Origin: an uncultured Burkholderiales bacterium | GTDB lineage: Bacteria > Pseudomonadota > Gammaproteobacteria > Burkholderiales > Casimicrobiaceae | Direction of reading: 5' to 3' | DNA length: 44,188 bases | Assembly: GCA_937944385.1 (NCBI GenBank) | Contig: CALDYQ010000021.1 | Coordinates: forward strand, 1-44,188 | Shown here: in pieces, positions 8,233 through 15,202 of the stretch | Numbering within the stretch: position 1 is the first letter of the stretch | How the letters are laid out: each line of letters opens with the position of its first letter | Position numbers and translations under genes: made by a program | The notes under the pieces: generated by a model | The model's database searches: none | What the model saw: the letters and a program-made list of their open reading frames with translations, nothing else | Told to the model about the DNA's origin: nothing

Positions 8233-10887
8233 ATGCAAAAAACGCTGATCATCGCCGAAAAACCCTCGGTCGCGAGCGACATTGCCAAGGCGCTCGGCGT
8301 CAAGAAAGACGGTGACCATTTCGAGAATGACCGTTACGTCATCTCCTCGGCCGTGGGTCATCTGGTCGAGATCGGCGAGCCGGAGGAAGAAGAGGTCAAG
8401 CGCGGCAAGTGGACCTTCGCCAAGCTGCCGGTGATCCCGTCGCACTTCGAACTCAAGCCGATCGAGAAGAGCGCGGATCGGCTGCGGCAGCTGACCAGAC
8501 TGATCAAGCGGAAGGACATTGGCGAGATCGTGAACGCCTGCGACGCCGGTCGCGAGGGTGAGTTGATCTTCCGCCTGATCGTCCAGCACGCGAAGGCGAA
8601 GCAGCCGATCAAGAGGCTGTGGCTGCAGTCGATGACGCCTTCGGCCATTCGCGAGGGCTTTGCGAATCTTCGAAGCGACGAGGAGATGCGTCCGCTCGCG
8701 GATGCGGCGCGCTGCCGGAGCGAAGCCGATTGGCTGATCGGCATCAACGGTACGCGTGCCATGACCGCCTTCAACACAAAGAGCGGCGGCTTCCACCTGA
8801 CGACGGTGGGGCGCGTGCAGACCCCTACGCTCGCGATGATCGTCGAGCGCGAGGAGAAGATCCGGAAATTCGTTCCGCGCACCTATTTCGAGATCCACGC
8901 GACCTTCAACGCCAAAGCTGGACCGTATGCTGGACGCTGGTTCGACGAGAAGTTCAGGAAGGGCGAGGATGAGCACGCTCGGGCCGAGCGGATTTTCGGC
9001 GCCGGTGACAAGGCAGCGGAGGATGCACGCGCCCGCGCCCAGGCGATCGTGGCCAAGTGCCTCGGCAAGGCTGGCACGGTCGAGGAGGAGTCGAAGCCCA
9101 CGACCCAGGCGCCGCCCTTGCTCTACGACCTGACGAGTCTGCAGCGCGAGGCCAACAGTCGTTTTGGCTTCTCAGCCAAGGTCACGCTCTCGCTTGCGCA
9201 GGCACTCTACGAAAAACACAAGGTACTCACGTACCCCCGAACGGATTCGCGCGCCCTGCCCGAGGACTATGTAAAGACGGTCACGCAAACGCTCGAAGTG
9301 CTCGAGGAGACGAACCGCTACGGCGGATTTGCGCGCGAGATCCGCGCGAAGAAGTACGTGCGCCCCGGCAACAAGCGCGTGTTCGACAACGCGAAGGTAT
9401 CGGATCACTTCGCGATCATCCCGACCCTGGAGCTACCGAAGGCGCTGAACGAGCTCGAGGGGAAGCTCTATGACCTCGTGGTCAAGCGCTTTCTGGCCGT
9501 GTTCTATCCGCCGGCGGAGTTCCTGCAGACGACGCGCATCACACGGGTCGAAGGCGAGGCGTTCAAAAGCGAAGGCAAGGTTCTCGTGAACGCCGGCTGG
9601 CTCGCGGTCTACGGCAAGGAAGCGGATGCCGAGCGCGGCGACGAAGCTGCAGGATCGCTCGTGCCCATCGCAGCGGGTGAGCGACCCATTGCTGATCCGG
9701 TGGAGGCCAAGGAGAACGCAACCAAACCGCCAGCGCGCTACACGGAAGCCACACTGCTCTCGGCGATGGAAGGTGCGGGCAAGTTGATCGATGACGAAGA
9801 GCTACGCGCCGCGATGCAAGAGAAGGGTCTCGGGACGCCGGCCACGCGTGCGGCCATCATCGAGGGCCTGATCGCGCAGAAATACCTCGTACGCGAGGAC
9901 AAGGTGTTGAAGCCCACGCCGGCGGCGTTCTCGCTGATCACCCTCTTGAAGGGGCTCAAGGTGTCCGAGCTCACCTCGCCCGAGCTCACCGCGCAATGGG
10001 AGACCGAGCTCGCGCTCATGGAGCGTGGGCAGACGAGCCGTGACGAATTCATGGCCTCGATCGTGGAGATGGCCAAGCACATCGTGGCGCAGGCCAAGGG
10101 GCACGAGAGCGACACCGTGCCTGGCGACTTCGCGGATCTGCATGCTCCCTGTCCCAAGTGCGGCGGCCAGATCAAGGAGAACTACAAGCGCTTCGCCTGC
10201 ACGCGCTGCGACTTCGGCTTTTGGAAGATCCTCGCCGGACGCCAGCTCTCGGTCGACGAGGCGGAAACCCTGCTTCGCGACGGCAAGATCGAAGGGCTCG
10301 AAGGCTTCCGCTCGAAGCTCGGGCGAGCGTTCAATGCAAACCTTCGTCTCACCGCCGATCACGAGGTGGAGTTCTACTGGGATGATGCGCCGGAACGCGT
10401 GGGCGAGGGGGCCGAGGCGCTGGACTTCTCGACGCAGGAACCGGTCGGGACCTGCCCGAAATGCGGCGCGCGGGTGTTCGAAACCGACACGAGCTACCTC
10501 TGCGAGGTGGCGGCCAAGCGGGACAAGCCGAGGAAGTGCGACTTCCGTTCCGGCCGCGTGATCCTCTCGCAGGAGATCCCGCGCGAACAGATGGCAAAGC
10601 TCCTCGCCGAGGGCAAGACCGATCTGTTCACCGGCTTCGTTTCGACCCGCACCAAGCGGCCCTTCCAGGGCTTTCTCGTGCTCGAACGCAAGAAAGACGA
10701 TGTGAAGGTGGGCTTCGAGTTCCCGCCCCGCGAGCCGAAGGCAACCAGATCGGCGGCCGCCGAGGTACCGACCGCCGAGGTACCGACCGCCAAGGCACCC
10801 GCGGCAAAGGCACCCGCGGCAAAGGCACCCGTGGCAAAGGCACCCGTGGCAAAGGCACCCGCGGCAAAGGCACCGGCGAAAAGGTGA
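8233..10887 (+). CDS. topB: DNA topoisomerase III (type IA) with Ala/Lys/Pro-rich tail
   Basis: An 884-residue type IA topoisomerase. The N-terminal Toprim domain begins TLIIAEKPSVASDIA and has the acidic DAGREGE motif. The catalytic tyrosine is Tyr334 in LTYPRTDS, close to the E. coli TopB position. TTVGRVQTPTLAMIV is a further family segment. The C-terminus has two cysteine clusters: CPKC from residue 640 with a following CTRC, and CPKC from residue 741 with later cysteines. It is longer than E. coli TopB because of these modules and a terminal stretch of eight five-residue repeats (AEVPT, then AKAPA/AKAPV) ending in AKR. The tail is basic and low-complexity and may bind DNA or tether partners. 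The core assignment is firm. Confidence 0.94.
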   Translation: MQKTLIIAEKPSVASDIAKALGVKKDGDHFENDRYVISSAVGHLVEIGEPEEEEVKRGKWTFAKLPVIPSHFELKPIEKSADRLRQLTRLIKRKDIGEIVNACDAGREGELIFRLIVQHAKAKQPIKRLWLQSMTPSAIREGFANLRSDEEMRPLADAARCRSEADWLIGINGTRAMTAFNTKSGGFHLTTVGRVQTPTLAMIVEREEKIRKFVPRTYFEIHATFNAKAGPYAGRWFDEKFRKGEDEHARAERIFGAGDKAAEDARARAQAIVAKCLGKAGTVEEESKPTTQAPPLLYDLTSLQREANSRFGFSAKVTLSLAQALYEKHKVLTYPRTDSRALPEDYVKTVTQTLEVLEETNRYGGFAREIRAKKYVRPGNKRVFDNAKVSDHFAIIPTLELPKALNELEGKLYDLVVKRFLAVFYPPAEFLQTTRITRVEGEAFKSEGKVLVNAGWLAVYGKEADAERGDEAAGSLVPIAAGERPIADPVEAKENATKPPARYTEATLLSAMEGAGKLIDDEELRAAMQEKGLGTPATRAAIIEGLIAQKYLVREDKVLKPTPAAFSLITLLKGLKVSELTSPELTAQWETELALMERGQTSRDEFMASIVEMAKHIVAQAKGHESDTVPGDFADLHAPCPKCGGQIKENYKRFACTRCDFGFWKILAGRQLSVDEAETLLRDGKIEGLEGFRSKLGRAFNANLRLTADHEVEFYWDDAPERVGEGAEALDFSTQEPVGTCPKCGARVFETDTSYLCEVAAKRDKPRKCDFRSGRVILSQEIPREQMAKLLAEGKTDLFTGFVSTRTKRPFQGFLVLERKKDDVKVGFEFPPREPKATRSAAAEVPTAEVPTAKAPAAKAPAAKAPVAKAPVAKAPAAKAPAKR
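10759..10878 (+). repeat. Eight tandem 15-bp units encoding the TopB tail
   Basis: Exactly eight in-frame 15-base units lie at the 3' end of topB. Two units encode AEVPT (10759-10788) and six encode AKAPA or AKAPV (10789-10878). The six later units are almost identical at DNA level, including the wobble bases, which suggests recent slippage or unequal exchange rather than old selection. Copy number is likely to vary between strains. The units are coding, contiguous and without spacers, so this is not a CRISPR. Confidence 0.95.
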
Positions 10888-10894
10888 GGCTCGT

Positions 10895-12007
10895 GTGACC
10901 CGCAAGCTGCGGTCCACCTTGCGCCGCGTCGGGCCGGCGGATGCGGAGGCGCTCGCGGGCCTTGCCTCGACGGTGCCGCCTTCGGTGCTGGCGGGTCTGC
11001 CGCTCGACGGGCCGGAGCAGTGGGCTCAGCGTCTCGAAGCGCTGGCCGAGCCGGCCGATATCGCACTCGGGCTGTTCGCGCCCGACGGCACCCTGCACGG
11101 CTACGCCCAGCTGCGCTGGTGGAAGGCGCGCGACCGGCTTCGGCACATGGCCACGCTCACGCAGTTGATCGCGCCCGCGGGCCGTCGTGGCGAGGCCGCA
11201 CTCCGCGAGCTGCTCGCGGGTGTGCTCGGCTTCACGCGCGCGGCGCTCGCGGTGCGCCGGGTGGAGGTCATGCTCGATGCCGCCACGGCCTGGATGGCAG
11301 ACACGCTCGTTGCTGTTGGCTTCGTCCGCGAGGCGACCTGCCCCGGGCGTGCTGCGGTCCAGGGGGTTGCCCAGACGCAATGGCTCTACGGCCATGTCGT
11401 GCCCGACGTGATGGACTTTCCCGCCGCGCCGCCGCTGCCCGCACCGGTCCGCGCGAAGCGCCGAATGCGCGGCGAGCGCGCGCCTAAGTTCGTGATCCGA
11501 GCGGCGAGCGAACTCGACGCCGAGGACATCGCCGCGATCTACGCGAGCCGGGGCACGGCGCGCGGCACGTTGCAGCATCCTTGGATTTCTGCGGACGTGT
11601 GGCGCGAGCGGCTTGTGCAGAGCGCCCGCGGCGCGCGGGTCCACCTGGTGGCGGAAGTCGCGCGCGGCGCGCGGCGCGCGCTCATTGGCTCGGCGGGCAT
11701 CGTGCCCGTCTCCGACGATCCGCGCGAGAAGCATGTGGCAAGTCTGGGCATCGGCGTGATGGATGCGTGGCAGGGCGTGGGCGCCGGGCGCGCGCTCATG
11801 ACGGCGCTTCTCGATCATGCGGACGAGTGGGCGCACTTCGGCCGGGTCGAACTGCATGTCTACGTCGACAACCAGCGCGCGATCGCGCTCTACGAATCGC
11901 TGGGCTTCGTGCGTGAAGGCGTGATCAGGTGTTCGGCACTGCGCGAGGGGGGGTATGTCGATTCGATCATGATGGGGCGGCTCCACCCCCGCCTGCAAAG
12001 GGAGTGA
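10895..12007 (+). CDS. GNAT N-acetyltransferase, two-domain
   Basis: A 370-residue protein that looks like two GNAT domains in tandem. The C-terminal half (about residues 200-366) is a clear acetyltransferase: LGIGVMDAWQGVGAGRALM is the acetyl-CoA pyrophosphate loop (Q/R-x-x-G-x-G/A), and ELHVYVDNQRAIALYESLGFVREG is the usual motif B. The N-terminal half has GNAT-like strands (GLFAPDGTLHGYAQLRW, then VRRVEVMLDA and VGFVREAT) but a degenerate acetyl-CoA loop, so it is probably inactive or structural. Substrate is unknown. The GTG start at 10895 follows topB by seven bases, and the hydrolase gene begins five bases after this stop, so the three may be co-transcribed. Confidence 0.82.
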   Translation: MTRKLRSTLRRVGPADAEALAGLASTVPPSVLAGLPLDGPEQWAQRLEALAEPADIALGLFAPDGTLHGYAQLRWWKARDRLRHMATLTQLIAPAGRRGEAALRELLAGVLGFTRAALAVRRVEVMLDAATAWMADTLVAVGFVREATCPGRAAVQGVAQTQWLYGHVVPDVMDFPAAPPLPAPVRAKRRMRGERAPKFVIRAASELDAEDIAAIYASRGTARGTLQHPWISADVWRERLVQSARGARVHLVAEVARGARRALIGSAGIVPVSDDPREKHVASLGIGVMDAWQGVGAGRALMTALLDHADEWAHFGRVELHVYVDNQRAIALYESLGFVREGVIRCSALREGGYVDSIMMGRLHPRLQRE

Positions 12008-12012
12008 AGAGG

Positions 12013-13113
12013 ATGGATGAGGTACGTTTCCGGCGCGAGGCCACGGCCTGCGGCCGGGCGATCGGAGTTGCCACCCTGAATCGGCCGCGCGCGATCAACG
12101 CGCTCACGCTCGCGATGTGTGAGGCGATGCTGCGCGAATTGCGCGCCTGGCAGAGCGATGAATCGATCGTCTGTGTCGTGATCGAGGGCGCGGGCGAGAA
12201 GGGCTTCTGTGCCGGCGGCGATGTGGCCGAAGTCATCCGCCGTGTGCGCGCGGGCGGGCCCGATCGGTTCGTCTATGGCGATCAGTTCTTCGAGGTCGAA
12301 TACACGCTCGACCTCTTGATCCACTGCTACGCCAAGCCGATCGTTGCGCTCGCGCACGGCATCTGCATGGGGGGCGGGCTTGGGCTCATGGTGGGTGCGC
12401 AGGAACGCATCGTGGTCGAAGGCGCGCGGTTCGCGATGCCTGAAATCCACATTGGACTCTTTCCCGATGTCGGCGGGGGCTGGTTTCTCAATCGCCTGCC
12501 GCGCGGGCTCGGGCACGTTCTCGCGCTCACCGGAGCGACGCTGGATGCCCGCGAGGCGCTCGCCGTCGGTCTCGCCGATCATGTGATCTCCGCCGACCGG
12601 GCGGCCACGCTGGTCGAGGCGCTCGCCTCCGCGCACTGGCCCGAGAGCGAGCCCAGGGCGCTGCGTGCTTGCGCGGCAGCGCTCGTTGGGCAGCATGTCG
12701 GCGAGCGTCTGGACGAGGCCCCCTCGGCGGGTCTGCTGGCCTCGGGGCGGCTAGCGGCGCTGGCCCGTGCGGCCTCGACGTCGGTGCACGTGACTGACTA
12801 CCGCGATCAGTTGCTCGCTCTCGCTCGCGACGACGCGCATTTCGAGCGCCCGGCACAGGGCCTGGCTCGCGGTTCGCCCACGGCAGCGCACGTGATCTGG
12901 CGCTACCTCGCGCGCACGCGGGCCCTCGGCATTGCCGAGGTGCTCGCGCTCGACCTCGTGCTTGCACGCCGCTTTCAGCGTGGACATGACTTCGCCGAAG
13001 GTGTGCGCGCGGTGCTCATCGACAAGGACCGTGCGCCACGCTGGGCGCCTTCGGACTGGGCCGGCGTGGCGCCCTCGGAGGTGGAGCGCCACTTTGCCCC
13101 GCTCACCGACTGA
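12013..13113 (+). CDS. 3-Hydroxyisobutyryl-CoA hydrolase (crotonase superfamily)
   Basis: A 366-residue crotonase-fold protein, longer than enoyl-CoA hydratases (about 260) and matching 3-hydroxyisobutyryl-CoA hydrolases of valine degradation. Motifs are EKGFCAGGDVAE (oxyanion-hole loop), HGICMGGGLGLM and FAMPEIHIGLFPDVGGGWFLNRLP. The C-terminal segment LIDKDRAPRWAPSDWAGV is typical of this subgroup. The ATG at 12013 is preceded by a purine-rich GGAGTGAAGAGG. It sits 166 bases upstream of a branched-chain amino-acid binding protein, which fits a role in valine catabolism. Some members act on other beta-hydroxyacyl-CoAs, so the substrate is inferred. Confidence 0.88.
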   Translation: MDEVRFRREATACGRAIGVATLNRPRAINALTLAMCEAMLRELRAWQSDESIVCVVIEGAGEKGFCAGGDVAEVIRRVRAGGPDRFVYGDQFFEVEYTLDLLIHCYAKPIVALAHGICMGGGLGLMVGAQERIVVEGARFAMPEIHIGLFPDVGGGWFLNRLPRGLGHVLALTGATLDAREALAVGLADHVISADRAATLVEALASAHWPESEPRALRACAAALVGQHVGERLDEAPSAGLLASGRLAALARAASTSVHVTDYRDQLLALARDDAHFERPAQGLARGSPTAAHVIWRYLARTRALGIAEVLALDLVLARRFQRGHDFAEGVRAVLIDKDRAPRWAPSDWAGVAPSEVERHFAPLTD

Positions 13114-13217
13114 ACCGCCGCCTCGCGCGCCCTCTGAGTAGAGAGGTAGAGAGGGATTGAGCGCCGAAACCCCCGTCCGGGCGCGGTTTTCACGCGGTTT
13201 GACACGGGGCTCGCGAA

Positions 13218-13246
13218 TTGACAGGCCTCTGACGGCACCCGATAAT
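13218..13246 (+). promoter_or_regulatory. Sigma-70-type promoter of the livK-like gene
   Basis: A perfect -35 box TTGACA (13218-13223) is followed after 17 bases by GATAAT (13241-13246, 5 of 6). Transcription would start near 13253, giving a leader of about 27 bases. AAGGGG nine bases before the ATG at 13280 serves as ribosome-binding site. This is the best promoter match in the window and suggests high expression. The rest of 13114-13217 shows only a short TAGAGAGG duplication. Confidence 0.85.
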
Positions 13247-13279
13247 TCCGTAGTTTTTTTCAAACAAGGGGTCACCCGC

Positions 13280-14545
13280 ATGTCTCGCACCAACAAGTTC
13301 GCACTGGCCGCCGTTGCGGTGGCCGTGTCGGTCGGCCTCGCCGCCTGTGGCAAGAAGGAAGAGCCGAAGCAGGCAGACGCAGCTCCAGCTCCCGCTCCCG
13401 CTGCGCCGGCTGAAGTCACCGTCAAGATCGCGCACGTCGGCCCAATCTCCGGCCAGATCGCTCACCTCGGCAAGGACAATGAGAACGGCGCCCGCCTCGC
13501 GATCGAGGAGGCCAACGCGAAGGGCATCGTCGTCGACGGCAAGAAGCTCAAGTTCGAGCTCGTGGCGGAAGACGATGCAGCCGATCCCAAGCAGGCCACC
13601 GCGGTCGCGCAGAAGGTCGTCGACGCCAAGGTCGTCGGCGTGATCGGTCACCTGAACTCCGGCACCTCGATCCCGGCCTCGGCGATCTACAACACGGCCG
13701 GCATCCCGCAAATCAGCCCTTCGGCCACCAACCCGAAACTCACCGCGCAGGGCTTCCCGGGCGTGTTCCGCATGGTCGCCAACGACATCGCGCAAGGCAC
13801 CGCCATCGGCAACTTTGCCGTCAAGGGCATGGGCGGCAAGAAGATCGCGATCATCGACGACAAGACCGCCTACGGCGTGGGCTTGGCTGACGAGACCGAG
13901 AAGGCCGTCAAGGCCGCCGGCGGCGAAGTCGTGATCCGTGAGGCGCTCGCCAACGAGAAAGAGCAGGACTTCAAGGGTGTGCTCACCAAGATCCGCGCCA
14001 AGAATCCGGACGTGATCATGTTCGGGGGGATGGATGCGCAGGCCGGCCCGATGTTGAAGCAGATGAAGGCGTTGGGTATCAAAGCGAAGTTCATCTCGGG
14101 TGATGGTGCGCAGTCGGCCGAACTCATCAAGCTTGCTGGTGACGCGGCAGAGGGTGCCTATGCGACCACCGCCGGCCTGCCCAAAGACAAGATGCCGCAG
14201 GGCGCGGCCTTCTACGACAAGTTCAAGGCCAAGTTCAACACGGACGTCCAGGTCTACGCGCCGTTCACCTACGACGCAACCAACGTGCTGATCGCCGCGA
14301 TCCAAAAGGCGAACAGTCTCGAGCCGGCCAAGATCATTCCCGCCATCAAGTCGATCTCGATGGACGGCGTGACCGGTCCGATCGCCTTCGATGACAAGGG
14401 CGACATCAAGGACGGTGCGGTGACCGTGTTCCAGGTCAAGGGCGGCAAGTGGGAGACGGTCGAGATCATCGGCGGTCCGATGCCTGCGGCTGCGGCTGCG
14501 CCTGCAGCACCGGCTCCGGAGAAGCAGGAAGAGAAGAAGCAGTAA
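13280..14545 (+). CDS. livK: Branched-chain amino-acid ABC transporter substrate-binding lipoprotein
   Basis: A 421-residue type I periplasmic binding protein of the LivJ/LivK family. The N-terminus is a lipoprotein signal (basic start, hydrophobic core, lipobox GLAAC), so it is probably membrane-anchored after cleavage at that Cys. An Ala/Pro-rich linker precedes the binding domain, which begins VKIAHVGPISGQIAHLGKDNENGA. Further family segments are GVIGHLNSGTSIPASAIYN and GIPQISPSATNPKLTAQG. The C-terminus carries an unusual Ala/Pro tail and a charged EKQEEKKQ end. The matching permease and ATPase genes (livHMGF) start 3.8 kb downstream, beyond an Lrp-type gene and putA. Leucine/isoleucine/valine binding is the family default but is not proven by sequence. 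Confidence 0.93.
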   Translation: MSRTNKFALAAVAVAVSVGLAACGKKEEPKQADAAPAPAPAAPAEVTVKIAHVGPISGQIAHLGKDNENGARLAIEEANAKGIVVDGKKLKFELVAEDDAADPKQATAVAQKVVDAKVVGVIGHLNSGTSIPASAIYNTAGIPQISPSATNPKLTAQGFPGVFRMVANDIAQGTAIGNFAVKGMGGKKIAIIDDKTAYGVGLADETEKAVKAAGGEVVIREALANEKEQDFKGVLTKIRAKNPDVIMFGGMDAQAGPMLKQMKALGIKAKFISGDGAQSAELIKLAGDAAEGAYATTAGLPKDKMPQGAAFYDKFKAKFNTDVQVYAPFTYDATNVLIAAIQKANSLEPAKIIPAIKSISMDGVTGPIAFDDKGDIKDGAVTVFQVKGGKWETVEIIGGPMPAAAAAPAAPAPEKQEEKKQ

Positions 14546-14564
14546 TCGCTGTGATGTCTCTCTT

Positions 14565-14598
14565 GAAAACGGCACCTTCGGGTGCCGTTTTCGTTTTT
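14565..14598 (+). terminator. Strong rho-independent terminator after livK
   Basis: A perfect 12-bp stem, GAAAACGGCACC (14565-14576) with GGTGCCGTTTTC (14581-14592), is closed by a TTCG tetraloop and followed by GTTTTT. It lies 19 bases after the livK stop. Because the stem itself has A and T ends, it may also stop the convergent lrp-type transcript. It makes co-transcription of livK with livHMGF unlikely. Confidence 0.95.
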
Positions 14599-14627
14599 GG
14601 GGTGTCCCTTTTCGGCGCTGGCACGCT

Positions 14628-15095
14628 TCAGCGCACGCGAATCGGCAGCCGAGTGCTCGCCTTGACCTCCTGCATGACGGCGTAGGTGCGTGTCTCGCGC
14701 ACGCCGGGCAGCGTCCAGAGCCGCGTGCTCGCGAAGCGATGGAAGTCATCCATGTCGTGCGCCCGGACCTTGAGCAGATAGTCGAAGCCGCCGGCGACCA
14801 AGTGGCACTCGACGATCTCGTCATGCGTCTGCACGGCGGCGTCGAAGGCCTCGATGACGTTCGGCGTCGTGCGATCGAGTCGCACTTCCACGAAGAGCAG
14901 CGTCCCGAGTCCGATGCGCCGCGGATCGAGCTGCGCCGTCACCGCGCGCACATAGCCTTCGCGGAACAGCCGCTGCACGCGAGCCAGGGTGGCAGTGGGC
15001 GAGAGGTGGATCGCCTCGGCCAGCGCCGCATTGGTCATACGTCCATCGGCTTGTAGCAGGGCGAGGAGCTGACGGTCCTTCGGGTCGAGGCTCAT
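14628..15095 (-). CDS. Lrp/AsnC-family regulator, probable putA regulator
   Basis: A 155-residue Lrp/AsnC protein. It has an N-terminal helix-turn-helix (LDPKDRQLLALLQADGRMTNAALAEAIHLSPTATLARVQRL) and a C-terminal ligand-binding RAM domain (ECHLVAGGFDYLLKVRAHDMDDFHRF). It is divergent from putA across 107 bases, the arrangement of known PutR/Lrp-like activators that respond to proline, so control of putA is a good inference. It could also sense leucine and control the neighbouring liv genes. The ATG at 15095 gives the canonical start. Confidence 0.92.
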   Translation of the reverse strand: MSLDPKDRQLLALLQADGRMTNAALAEAIHLSPTATLARVQRLFREGYVRAVTAQLDPRRIGLGTLLFVEVRLDRTTPNVIEAFDAAVQTHDEIVECHLVAGGFDYLLKVRAHDMDDFHRFASTRLWTLPGVRETRTYAVMQEVKASTRLPIRVR

Positions 15096-15202
15096 GGATC
15101 GAGTCCGAGCTTTCTGTCGCTACAAGGCTAAGTTATGGTGGAAAGTATGGCTTGAGGGCGCCTAGCGTGCGTGAATATCCATAGCGATCTCGCGGATTCG
15201 CC
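15096..15202. promoter_or_regulatory. Divergent lrp-type/putA control region
   Basis: A 107-base gap between the Lrp-type gene and putA. Its middle (about 15119-15156) is the least GC-rich part and contains CTAAGTTATGG and AAAGTATGG, which could be promoter or regulator contacts. I cannot place -35/-10 boxes with confidence. It is annotated for its position only. Confidence 0.4.

Noticed and set aside
10759-10878. Tandem repeats as a possible CRISPR
   Set aside because: Units are 15 bases, contiguous, without spacers, and in frame with topB.
13139-13154. TAGAGAGG duplicated in tandem before the livK promoter
   Set aside because: Only two copies of 8 bases, upstream of the promoter and without symmetry. 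Too little to call a regulatory site.
13199-13204. Second TTGACA before livK
   Set aside because: No -10-like hexamer occurs at 16-19 bases; the TTGACA at 13218 has a proper partner.
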